NCBI GenBank assembly: GCA_037044905.1
Contig: JBAOKB010000045.1
Span: 1-64,000 of the forward strand
Origin: Hortaea werneckii
Lineage: Eukaryota; Ascomycota; Dothideomycetes; Mycosphaerellales; Teratosphaeriaceae
Reading direction: 5' to 3'
DNA: 64,000 nt
Every line of letters starts with the position of its first letter. Within the stretch, counting starts at the first letter, position 1. Shown here piece by piece: positions 1 to 9,770 of this stretch. The position numbers were made by a program, and so were the translations under genes. The notes under the pieces are model-generated. The model saw nothing but the letters and a program-made list of their open reading frames with translations. It was not told where the DNA came from and did not search any database.

Positions 1-21
1 AAGGTTAAACGTAACTTGGTT

Positions 22-3000
22 TCATCCGATCCTGTCCGCCCTCCCATCCATCTCCCTGTCTAACACAACCCTCCTACACTTCTCCCCTTCCAGATATTCG
101 TGCATCCCCCTTTCCATCACGAATCCCTTCTCCAAGATTTTCCGACCCCCTACTGTGTTGTAGCCTCTCATTAAGATCGCCTCGCTTGCCTCTCCATCTC
201 TTCCTGCCCTTCCACTTTCCTGTGCGTAATCCCTCACCAATTCCTTCACTCCCACGTGTACCACCACCCTGATGTGTGGTGCATCCACCCCCATTCCCAT
301 CGCTGTCGTCGCCGCGAACACTCTGTGCGTCCCCTTGACCAGCTGTTCCAGAATCTTCCTTTTCATTTCTTCGTCTCCGACCCTCCTGTAGTACACTGGA
401 CACCTCAGCACTTCTCCAATCTTCTTGCACTGCTCTACCCTCCGGCAGTACACTATGATCTGTCCCTCCTCGTGTTCTTCCAGTTTCTTTCTTACCAACT
501 CCGCTACCCTCTCCTCTTCTTCTCGCCGGTCGTACTCGACCACCTGGTAAGCGATGTTCCTCCTCGTCGTCGAGTCTCTTATCATCCGTACCGTCCTCTT
601 CTCCAAGCCCATCGCTTCGAGCCAGCTCGACTCTTCCTTCGGTGGCAACGTTGCCGTGAGATACACCATCTGGCATCCCTTCCTGGCGAACTCCGCTAGC
701 TCGAGCACTTTCGGCCTCCATGTCTCTGTCGAGTCCAGAACGATGTGGCTCTCGTCGACTACTATCCTGTCTAGCTCTCCGGTAGCTAGCTTGTCGTTGA
801 TGAACCTGTTGAACGCCTTCGTTACTGCGCTCTCGGGTGTTACTAGCACGATCCTCGCGTGCCTGGCGCTCTGGTCGGGCCATCTCCCGGCGTTGAGTCC
901 GATCTCCTTGCATCTCCTCTCTAGATCGCTCCTTAGCGATATCAACGGCACCACTACCACCGTCACCCCTCCGACTGAGCAGAATGCCGGTAGCATGAAC
1001 ATCAGACTCTTGCCTCCTCCGGTCCTCATGACCATTACTACCTTCGGCTCGCCCGATACGATTGCCTTTAGCCCTTCCAGTTGTGAGCCTCTAAATGAAG
1101 CGTTCGGCCCCAGCATTTCCCTCAGACTCACGTTCAAGTCTGCCCTCCTCAACTTCGCCCACCTCTCTTCTTCTACCATCTTCCTGTATTTCTCCAGATC
1201 GATCGTCGGCTTTCCATTACCTGTCGCAGTGGACGGCCACCTGATGAAGTGGTGCCATGACACGCTCACCTTTCTGAACGATGCCTGCTCGGACTGCGTG
1301 CTGAACGGGTTCTCTGTCGTCAAGATCCCGTAGATCAACTCTTCCATCCTTTTACTGTGTCCGGATTGCATCTGCCTATCTTCTGTTGTTACTCCTTCGT
1401 ACAACCGATCGAGCTGTTTTGTCACTTCTTCCTCTGGGCAGTGTACCCTTTGGATGGCTGGGTATAGCTGCCTCCATGTCGACGGCGTTACAAAGAATCC
1501 GGCCTGGCATTTTGATAGCTCCCTCTTCATCACCCTCTTCAGCCTCTCTGTGTTCCAGAAGCCGTCTATGCTGAGTGCCTGCAGCTTGCCCTCTTTCGCT
1601 TTTCCTCCATTCCTCGGCCTGCTTCGCGCCTCCCTCCCACTGACCATCCGATCTCCTGCCGTTCCTTCGTCATCACCTCCATCCGCCTCGCTTTCACTGC
1701 TCGGGCTTGTGCTCGATTCGCTCTCGCTTCCTGAACTGCCCTCTTCCCCGTCGCTTTCCCTTCCTCCTTCTTCGCTCCCACTCTCCTCCTCCTCCCTGAC
1801 TCCGTCGACCTCGCCTTCCCATTTCTTTTCCGGCTCCGGCTCCCACAGATATTTGCTGAAGTCGAACTCGCCCCTGACTTCCCACCTGAGCATGTGCACG
1901 AACGGTTCCACTAGCCACAAATGGTACACCAACAGCTTTCCCACCTCTTGCGGCAGATACCTGTGGATTATCTTCGCTTCGCCGCTCTTGCTGTAGCCTT
2001 TGTGGTAGCCCGTCACCAGCTCGACCATGCCATTGTCAACAAAAACACCCCTCTGCGCTCGCGCACTCTCTCCGTTCTCGGTCCTGATGCTGACAACTTC
2101 CGTCCCTCTGGCTGGAGCTCCCCCTGCCATGTGACACAACACTATCAGCTCCTCCTTGAACAGAGTCACCTCCCGGAAGTACTGCTCCACCTTGGTCGTG
2201 TTCCACTTTAGCTCACTCCTGTCCCTCACTTCACTCATGTCGATATTTTGTAGAAAGTACTTGGTTATTCGGTCCTCTCTCATGGCCCGGCTCCACAACC
2301 ACTTCCTGCTCTCCACGTCTTTCCCGTCCGGCCTCCTGACTCTGCCCAAGACTTCATCGTTTCTCTCATCGTCCAAGAAGCTCCAACCCTCGGTGAGATC
2401 GCTTGGGTTGTCGAACAGTCTGTCCAGATGCAAGATCGGCAGTTCCTCCTCTTGCTGTAAGAACATCAACCGCTTCGTGAGCCTCCCCAGACACCTTTCC
2501 CACAGCGAGTGTAGTGCATCTCTGAGATCTCCCATGCTGAAGCTGATCTTGTCGATGGCGACCTGTTGGCATCTGTTCATCCAAGTGACCCGTGCCCCGG
2601 CTTTCTCCGTGAACCTGATCCTCATTCCAAAAGTCTTCATGTGCAAGACCCTGTCCATCGGGCTCGCTGGTCCCCCGTATTCCTGAAGACACAACAGCCT
2701 GGGCACCATATCGTGCACCCCTTCTACAATGCTGACCGCTTCTTTTCTCGCCTCACTCTCACCTATCCCGGCTCCGATCAGCCGGTCGATGTCGTCTTGC
2801 CTCTGCTTGTAAGCCATGAACACCACCAGAGCCTTACAGACCGTGACGATGGCCGCCAGCTTCGGCGTGAAGTTGAACACGCTTACCCATCCTGCGTCTT
2901 CGGTGTCCAAGCCGAGAACTGCCAATGCGGACAGAAAGCCGCTTTGGAACTCGTCGTCTAGCAGCTCCTGGTCGAGCATGCTGGCCCAGAAAAGAACGAT

Positions 3001-4128
3001 GGACCATTGTAACTCGTCTTCGCAGACCTTTCTGGCTCCCTTGTCTAGAGCGGCGGTCTCTCGTCTGGCGAGACTTTGCATTGCTCCCAGCCTCCTCGCT
3101 TGCCCATCCGTCAACGTGTAGTCTGGCTTGTTCTCCCATGTCTGACTCCTCCAAAGATATCTCAGCATTGATACCCAGACCCTGGAGTATTTCTTCTTCG
3201 TACTGGCCTCGTGTTTGCTGTAGAATGGAGTCTCGTTGTTCGCGGCCCCGGTTTCCTTCCTGTTCACGTAGTGAAGAGCGGACCTTGGGATCGTCCGCGG
3301 ACTGCTGACGTCCATGGCCTTCTTGATCACCCTGCCGGTCGCTCTGCAAGCTCTCTCGATCGCCTCCTCTTCTTCATCCACGCTCTCTATCCCCCGCTCG
3401 TCCGCCTCAAGCTTTGGCGCCGCACTTAGACTAGCCCGTAGCTCTTCTTTCTCAAACCCAGCCAGATGGTGAGCCCAGCTGGTGTGTTCCAGCCATGGAT
3501 CCATTTCAGACCTGACATTGCTGACGTTCACCTTCCTGTGATGGTGCGCCTCCCGCAGCTTCCTCTTGAGTCCATCGGCTACCTCATCTGTCAACTTCTG
3601 CGCCCTGTCCTCGGGCTCGCAGCCATGACCGCCTCCTAGCATCCGTGGCGCTGGCGGTAGCACTTTAAAGAGCTTAGTCCACTGCGCATACTTGAAGAAT
3701 CTCTGACAGCAGTGACCTTCCGTGAACGGCTGGTTTGCGGCGGGTCGACTCCTCAAACTCCCTCGACCTCCTCTGCTTTTGGCGCTGTTCCAGCCGTGTT
3801 CCTTTCTACAGTGCGCCTCGATCCCCTTTTTACTCTCCCTCAGCAACCCGCACGCTTTGCACTGTGAGCATTGCTCGATGACCGGGCCGAGCTCCTGGAT
3901 CGCTTCCTGTTCGGCGGCGGGGTACACGACGTCTTCTGACCTATAAGCGACGTGGTCGAGTTTTTCCACTTGTTCGATTATTCCTTTCCTAGTGCTCACT
4001 GTTAGCGTCTGGTGACTTTGGCTGAGATGCGCCTTGATTTGGTCTGGAACCACTGCAAACTTGCAATCTCTACAAACGATGATTTGAAAATTCTGGAAGT
4101 GTACGAACAGACTCTCAAAAGCGTCCAT
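22..4128 (-). CDS. OrsD zinc-finger / RecQ-like helicase, subtelomere type, with recombinase-like middle domain
   Basis: Uninterrupted 1368-residue frame from ATG to TGA, no intron needed. The N-terminus has two C2H2-like fingers of the OrsD/DUF3505 kind: C19-C22-H34-H39 and C87-C90-H106-H111. The C-terminus is a superfamily-2 helicase of RecQ type. It has a Walker A GGGKS with Lys1040, a DESH box at 1125-1128, the motif III sequence LTATLP, and motif VI QESGRAGRDG at 1303-1312. Between them, about 640-950, lie R674 (in PARGTE), R886 (STWRQLYP), H924 (SGHSKR) and Y933, spaced like a tyrosine recombinase. An acidic Ser/Glu insert of about 85 residues splits that part. Proteins joining OrsD fingers to RecQ helicases are known near fungal chromosome ends (telomere-linked helicases). 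Their role is unsettled; spread or maintenance of chromosome ends is the usual idea. All helicase motifs are intact, unlike the neighbouring pseudogenes, so it looks recent or under selection. Confidence 0.85.
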   Translation of the reverse strand: MDAFESLFVHFQNFQIIVCRDCKFAVVPDQIKAHLSQSHQTLTVSTRKGIIEQVEKLDHVAYRSEDVVYPAAEQEAIQELGPVIEQCSQCKACGLLRESKKGIEAHCRKEHGWNSAKSRGGRGSLRSRPAANQPFTEGHCCQRFFKYAQWTKLFKVLPPAPRMLGGGHGCEPEDRAQKLTDEVADGLKRKLREAHHHRKVNVSNVRSEMDPWLEHTSWAHHLAGFEKEELRASLSAAPKLEADERGIESVDEEEEAIERACRATGRVIKKAMDVSSPRTIPRSALHYVNRKETGAANNETPFYSKHEASTKKKYSRVWVSMLRYLWRSQTWENKPDYTLTDGQARRLGAMQSLARRETAALDKGARKVCEDELQWSIVLFWASMLDQELLDDEFQSGFLSALAVLGLDTEDAGWVSVFNFTPKLAAIVTVCKALVVFMAYKQRQDDIDRLIGAGIGESEARKEAVSIVEGVHDMVPRLLCLQEYGGPASPMDRVLHMKTFGMRIRFTEKAGARVTWMNRCQQVAIDKISFSMGDLRDALHSLWERCLGRLTKRLMFLQQEEELPILHLDRLFDNPSDLTEGWSFLDDERNDEVLGRVRRPDGKDVESRKWLWSRAMREDRITKYFLQNIDMSEVRDRSELKWNTTKVEQYFREVTLFKEELIVLCHMAGGAPARGTEVVSIRTENGESARAQRGVFVDNGMVELVTGYHKGYSKSGEAKIIHRYLPQEVGKLLVYHLWLVEPFVHMLRWEVRGEFDFSKYLWEPEPEKKWEGEVDGVREEEESGSEEGGRESDGEEGSSGSESESSTSPSSESEADGGDDEGTAGDRMVSGREARSRPRNGGKAKEGKLQALSIDGFWNTERLKRVMKRELSKCQAGFFVTPSTWRQLYPAIQRVHCPEEEVTKQLDRLYEGVTTEDRQMQSGHSKRMEELIYGILTTENPFSTQSEQASFRKVSVSWHHFIRWPSTATGNGKPTIDLEKYRKMVEEERWAKLRRADLNVSLREMLGPNASFRGSQLEGLKAIVSGEPKVVMVMRTGGGKSLMFMLPAFCSVGGVTVVVVPLISLRSDLERRCKEIGLNAGRWPDQSARHARIVLVTPESAVTKAFNRFINDKLATGELDRIVVDESHIVLDSTETWRPKVLELAEFARKGCQMVYLTATLPPKEESSWLEAMGLEKRTVRMIRDSTTRRNIAYQVVEYDRREEEERVAELVRKKLEEHEEGQIIVYCRRVEQCKKIGEVLRCPVYYRRVGDEEMKRKILEQLVKGTHRVFAATTAMGMGVDAPHIRVVVHVGVKELVRDYAQESGRAGRDGEASEAILMRGYNTVGGRKILEKGFVMERGMHEYLEGEKCRRVVLDREMDGRADRIG

Positions 4129-4717
4129 GGTGTATTAGCTGTCGAGCAACGTGTCTGTCCTGATGTTTCGGTCGGCGGCCTCGCCTGGGCTCAGCTGCAC
4201 CGACCCCTGTCACAGAATTTTCGCGATCCCTGTCGCGATGGCGCGGTCACACATGATGGGGTTGAACGTTAGCTACATGCTACAAGAGTCGGTGGTCTTG
4301 CTGGGTGCTTTTCTGCACCTTTGTTGGTGTATTTCTATCTACCCTACCTCTTCGCGAGCGTCCAGCCTGCGCTTCCGGCGGTCCCTCAATTCCAGCCGAA
4401 CCGCCGTTACGCCCGCCGACCCTAACCCTAAGCCTTTGCGAGCGGAACTTCACACAGAATGTCGGGATTTTCGAACCGCGATAACAATTCACCACGCGGG
4501 TCTCCCGCTCCGATGTTGAAAACTCACGAGTAAAGTGCCTACGGATTGGAAACTCACCGAGTTTGAAACGATTCCGACCGGTACTTTTCATTCCTTCTGC
4601 CCCCGGTTTTTCATGGAATCTGCCCCCTCCGGCGAATTCGGTGGCCCGTGCCCCCCACGCATTATCATGGAATCCGCCCCGGATTCTTTGAAGGATTGAG
4701 GGTAGGATTGAGGGTAG
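4129..4717. other. Repeat-bearing spacer upstream of the helicase
   Basis: No gene seen. This is the 5' flank of the helicase and ends where the truncated SNF2 remnant begins. It holds a two-unit telomere motif (4420-4431). A pair of AACTCAC-GAG blocks starts near 4520 and 4550. A pair of tcatggaatc-gcccc blocks starts near 4611 and 4667. A tandem of two attgagggtagg units lies at about 4695-4718. The density of short direct repeats fits a subtelomeric junction. Confidence 0.5.
4420..4431. repeat. Short interstitial telomere motif, (CCCTAA)x2
   Basis: Two exact CCCTAA units, flanked by A on the left and G on the right. The C-rich strand on top is the orientation expected if the chromosome end lies to the left. 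Two units can occur by chance, so the support comes mainly from the neighbouring OrsD/RecQ gene and the decayed genes. Confidence 0.4.
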
Positions 4718-6544
4718 GCAACTGTACGTGGACAGAATACTCGCTTATTCTCTCCACGATACCGTCATGTCGTCACCGGCACACCGATTATGTGCACTGC
4801 CCGAGATCTGCGAGGATATGTCGCTTTGCGCGAGCGTCCCGACTGGCTAAATCACAGTATCGATCGCAACGAGGAGAGGCTTTCCGACGGAGAGTTGGAT
4901 GCGAACGGTAGGTACAATCGCTACCGCGCTGAGATCAATCGTTGCAAGCTCCAAGACGCCTTGCCCGATGAGAACCTGTTTCAGAATGAAGATGAGGGGT
5001 GGCATCCAAACGTCCGAGCAACTACGGAAGGATGCAATGGCGACCGGACTGCACGCGGCCGTCTGCTGAACACAGGCGTTGTCACTCAATTTCCAGCCAC
5101 CCTGTTTTACAACTCCCACCGCCGCCGCCATAGCCTTCCCCGCAAGGAGTGCTATCTACGAACCTGGCCATTGAATAACATCAACAAACTTAAGCCTGCA
5201 GAAATTGAGGCGGCGAAACAAAAACACAAAGAGGAAATGCAGGAGCAGTGTCCACTGCCATTTGGAGGAGAATGCCCGTTCGACACTTACAGTCCTTATG
5301 ACAAGAACAAGGTGCGCTGTTTCACGGTTCAAGCTTTCAACGCTTGGATTGAACCACATCTCGTTAGATGGGAGAAGCATTAGGACCACAAGTCGCTGTC
5401 CATTGCTTCAGATCGCTTGCGCATCATCTACGAAATCTTGTTTGTCGCTCGCAATGCACAGACAACAGTCAGGACTGCAGACGGCGGCGAAGCTGTCATT
5501 GGGTCTGAACTGCCTCCGCTGCGGCTCACAAGATGTCAGATTCGCCTTACCGAGCAAGAGCAAGATTGGTACCGCGAACACGAAAGGGCAATCAGCCAGG
5601 AGATTGAAGATGGCCTCCGACTCGGGCAAGATAATGAAGTCGACGTAGGTGTAACCATGACTGGGTCAAATCCGGATGAAGCTCCTGATCCCGCAGTGGA
5701 CAGCGGCGAAGCGTCGGCTCAAGTGCGACCAGAGCGCGTACCTCATTATCGCTCTACGATCATCCCAATGATTTCCCATCTGGGCATGTTCGCCTTGCGC
5801 ATGCGTACTACCCCCGGATGGCAGGAACAGAAGAATCGCACCTTGGCGGCCCTCGTATGGGAATTGCGAAAGTGTAAAGCCCTCGATCTCCACGAAGAAG
5901 ACGACCCATTCTCTGACGATATTGCTGTCCTGTAGCAAGCTTTGAGAGGGGCGGCGCCTTTGACCAAGGCTTTGGTTGACATCTGGGATACAATCGAAAA
6001 CGCGCCGCCTGAGTCTAACAACTCCATTGCGTACTGCTATTCCCCACGCACCGTGGAGGTCCTCAATAAGATTTTACAGTGGGTGGGTATCTCTACCGTC
6101 GTTCTGCGGAGTGATGACACACCGGACGAGCGCAACAGACTCGTCACAGAACAATTCAACAAGAGTTCCACGAGCTACCATGTCTTGCTCGCGCCACTGA
6201 CGCTGCAAATTGCCGGATGGAACTTGCATCCAAGATGCCATCACGTGATCTTCGTTGAAGAGCCGCCTGGTCTCCCAATCTTTGAACAGGCCATGTTCCG
6301 TGTTCATCGCCTGGGACAGCGCTTCGCCCAGAACGTGAAGCGTTACTACGTCCCCGGTACTTACCATGTCGAAATGGAGAGGACGATGCTGCAGCGCGCC
6401 GTTCAGATAGAGATGATTATCAACGACCATCTTCATACCCGAAACGAAGGTAATACTAGGTCGTTGGATGAAGAGGATAGAGTTAAACAAGCTGAGCAGT
6501 ATTGTCTGAACGTATTGGGCCTCATCGACGAGCGAGACAAATAG
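4718..6544 (+). pseudogene. 5'-truncated SNF2-family helicase, broken by two TAG codons
   Basis: One reading frame runs the whole length and is cut only by TAG at 5381-5383 and TAG at 5933-5935. It opens at SNF2 motif III, with TGTP encoded at 4775-4786. The P-loop and DEAH half of the ATPase is absent, replaced by the repeat spacer. The end holds the helicase C-terminal half: a motif IV-like AYCYSPRTVEVL segment, then a motif V/VI segment ending FRVHRLGQ. Proteins of this kind (SNF2 chromatin remodelers and Rad5/Rad16-like members) move on DNA using ATP; this copy cannot, because the nucleotide-binding half is missing. Both stops could come from CAG to TAG, a C-to-T change in a CpA context. 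The frame is otherwise well kept, so inactivation seems fairly recent. Confidence 0.75.
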
Positions 6545-7836
6545 TGGATTGAGGAACTAAGCAGAGAACGCTTCACGTTGTTCAGAAGTTGGCAGCAGTA
6601 GGAGCAAAGAAGTGACGAGGGTTTGAAGAGATTCACTGCCAGGAGATGGTAGGGTGAAAAAAGGAGCCATAGAAATTTGACAAATATCACTGACGAGCCA
6701 CTAATGTTCGGGTTCTTAGCATTGTATAATCGGGAATTCTTTTTTCTTTTCTGTTCCATCTCTAATTTTCTTTACTTTCTTCATTAGTCTACGCTCCATG
6801 TACTGTGTAAGTGATCGAGGAGTTCGCTGCGTAGAATTTTCGTCTGCTTAATTGCAGACGCTACATTCCATCTGCGCAGCTCGACCATATTTGGAAGCTT
6901 GCCGTGCATTTAGTATACTTACAATAATTCGAGAACTAGGGGAATTTGAAGGGTACTTATGTTATTGGTAGCATATGCCGATAATGGCAAGGTTCAGGAA
7001 AGAGGAGCACAAAAAGCAGGAGAATTCTCTACGGTAATTACAAGTTGCACAATTGCCTCCGTGGAAGCTAGAAGAGCGATAAGTAACGACCACAACGGAA
7101 TTCTAAACACTATGATACTAACACTGAATTCCGCTGAACTGCTCTAAGCTTCGTACGACCGCTCATTAATGTCATTAAGATGACACCGATCTGAAACCGA
7201 TAGTCTATTGGTCTCGTCTACGACACCGGTGTTTGCGAATGCCGTAACCAGACATGCTATCTCATAAGAGAGCACGAGTACAGGTCTGATATCTTCTAAC
7301 GCTTGAAATCTGATCTGCAATTTGTTTGAGAACTTCGAAATTCTGACCGAAGGAAAGAGATCCCAGTATCCCGGGGTAGGTCACGAGAATACCAGCAGCA
7401 AGCCCTGAACGCTTTAACAGTTTTCACAAAAACCAACATAGCTCACAAAGTACAGCTATAGACTAGTCCACTCATGAGCACGAATGTTGATGGAAGACCT
7501 TGCCTGGGCCCACATCAGCCCTACCGCTGGCCGCTTAATGATTAGGACAGTACTTCTCATGTAATTCGAACGTCTTGGAAGGGTACTTCTGTCGAAAAGT
7601 AGACAGATCGTTCGCCGAGAGACTACTTCTGTAGTCCTCAACAGTCGTCAATGTAACACTAGCCCGACGCCGAGTTGGATATGCACGATACTCTCATTTC
7701 CCGAGTGGTCAGAGCAATCTTGGATAACTCGTTGGAGCCGGGACAGAGCAGCGAAGCCCAGCCCAACAGACCACTCGGTAGAAGTTTGACGCCGGGCGCG
7801 TAGAGTTCAAGTTGATCGTAGACATCGCCCAAGCAT
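6545..7836. other. Gene-free stretch between two pseudogenes
   Basis: I see no coding signal. The first 600 bases look AT-richer than the core part of the window. A short inverted repeat with arms cggaattc / gaattccg lies at about 7097-7131. The right end may contain the decayed 3' end of the DUF2235 pseudogene. Confidence 0.4.
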
Positions 7837-8767
7837 TCACTTAGGCTCTGTGCAGACAGAGTCTTGGGGCTGTTGCGGATGGCAGCCTGGAAACCATTTC
7901 TCGTGAATTTGGTCGTCTGGCTGCATCCTTCGACCGTCACTACTCTCTGCGGTCTCCGCAGCGCCTACAGGCTTGTTCGCTGCACTTGCCCTAATGTACC
8001 TCATCAAGGTATCTGTCCTTGACTCTCTACAAGGCTGGAAGATCCACAGCCTGTCATGCAGCGACTTAGCGTGACAGACCTTTTCGACAACACTTGAGCC
8101 TCTGATCATAGAATTCCGGTCATCCTTCGCCTGCATACATGCCGGGGCTCAGTCGAGGGATTCCTAAACCCTAACAGTATCAATCAGTCCCGTGAATTTA
8201 ACAGGGGGCTTTTCTGGATCCTCGACTTTGATTTGGCTCCATTCGCTATTAAAAGCCTTCATCTTAGGGGTATTTGGCTTGTCTTCTTCATCAGGGCTAC
8301 GATAGATCCGTTAAATCTCCTCGCAAAGGGACCCGGTCTCAGAGTTTTCTTGGAGCTGAGATATGCTCTTTCCCTCTTTGATAGGCTTGACAATGCCACA
8401 ATCATTGATCATCCTAGCAACGCAGCGAACAACAAATGCGCCTCTGCTGAGCCCGAACGTCCAGATTTCCGAGCCAAGATCATAATTATCAACCACATAT
8501 TGGTAAGCTTCAACACATCTGTCTCGGATGTCGCTTCCAGTCGTTCCGTCGAAAAGATGATACAAGAAGGGTTTCCCGGTGCCACTACCTTGAAAGTATC
8601 GAGCCCGGAAGTTCAGATGTGTTAACAGTATCGTTCTTGCCTCCGCAGAGGTCGATGCCAAAAGCCTCGGCAACCTTCCAGATGTTTGAATGGGTGCCGG
8701 TCTCGCGTCCACATCAGGTACCATTGCAGAGTACGATGACCCTTTGAGGATTTGCTTTCGCAGACAT
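7837..8767 (-). pseudogene. Decayed DUF2235 (Tle1-like alpha/beta hydrolase) gene
   Basis: Fragments of one DUF2235 protein follow in the right order but in changing frames. A start ATG (8767-8765) leads into RVIVLCNGT, the usual family opening, then TGA at 8716-8714. After a frame change near 8600 come GSGTG, FDGTTGS and the nucleophile motif FGLSRGAF, where Ser would be catalytic. TAA at 8313-8311 is followed in frame by RIYRSPDEEDKP and VKFTGLIDTV. After another frame change near 8170 come GLGIPRLSPG, then VEKVCHAKSLHDRLW and EKWFPG. DUF2235 proteins are serine hydrolases related to bacterial phospholipase effectors and are common and multicopy in fungi. With two stops and at least two frameshifts this copy is dead. 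Confidence 0.75.
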
Positions 8768-9770
8768 TGAAAAGACCCTCTGAGATTATTTAATGTAGCG
8801 ATTGCTCAAGGCGCACTAGATAAGCCTCCGAGTAGTCAATTGATGAGGATTTGCATGCAAAGTGTGCACTAAGGCGGATCAGGGAAGCTTTGCGATCAGC
8901 TCAGTGCTAACATTGCATTCATGCTGCAAAGATGCCAATTGCTCTCAAAGCTGAGCGGCAATGAGCGGCAAGTATATTGATGACAAAATCGAACCCACCG
9001 CTGCAGAAAAATTTTACGTTGAAGGGAGAATCGCCACAGCAGGGGTTTGTCAAGGCACCCCGAATGGCTGGAAGTGCAGTATGCCGAGAAGCGAAGGCAC
9101 CTGCGGTCTCGCAAGGTCTCGCCAAGCGCAAGCCTTTGCGTTCGCCGTCGCGGGAGATCAATTTGGAAGACTCCATGTCTAGAAGCAAAAGACTTCAGCA
9201 AGTCCGACGTTCTTTCTGCTGTCGTAGTGGCCAATCATGTCAAGGGCTACAGTCAGGCAACATTGGCAATTCAGCTCTCCTGACGATGCGAACCAGTCGT
9301 TAGCAGACACATGAGCTCAACCTGCAACGAATGTATCATGCCATAGCTAAGGCATCAGACACCGACAAGCACATCAGAAGGAGGTGGAACGTGTAGATGG
9401 TGTCGAAGTGATGCGCAAATGCCGCTGCCGGCGGGCGATACTGCATGCGTGCCTAAGGCTTGGCAAGTGGACTGCAGGTGCAGGGGCTTCCAGCTCCGTC
9501 AGCCAGAGTGAAGCAACTTTTAGTAAGAAGAACACATACCCAGCTGGCTCATTTGGCCATTTCACATGCTGCTACCAGACGTCTGCAACGACATGCTCGC
9601 TGGTCAACAGTAGCTTGCATTGAGAGCAGACACGTGGCTGAGATATCATTTTTTGTCTTTGGCTATTGAAATCTATTCACCTACACTCGTGCCGTTCCTG
9701 AAACATACCGAGCCATTCTTCGACGGCAGCCGGCCGCGCTCTCTGTGAAGAAGATGGTAGTTCAAGGGCT
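8768..9770. other. Gene-free stretch holding one copy of a diverged duplication
   Basis: No frame here looks like a known protein on either strand. The part from about 9120 to 9376 resembles 11580-11754. The reading frames are short and have no clear start, so I read this as remnant DNA rather than a gene. Confidence 0.4.
9322..9376. repeat. Diverged direct repeat, copy 1
   Basis: A 55-base block that aligns with 11701-11754 with two single-base gaps. Nearly all other differences are transitions, and the second copy carries the T or A, for example ggcatcagacacc against ggtatcagatact. Weaker similarity continues to the left, through 9186-9230 against 11643-11690. Confidence 0.6.

Noticed and set aside
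554..1333. 259-codon plus-strand frame
   Set aside because: Antisense to the RecQ helicase domain with no family features.
8166..8174. CCCTAA-like telomere motif
   Set aside because: Only one unit, and it lies inside the DUF2235 pseudogene, where it belongs to the codons before GLGIP.
8714..8716. TGA in the DUF2235 pseudogene as a RIP mark
   Set aside because: If it arose from TGG, the changed C on the other strand is in CpC, not CpA; it does not support RIP by itself.
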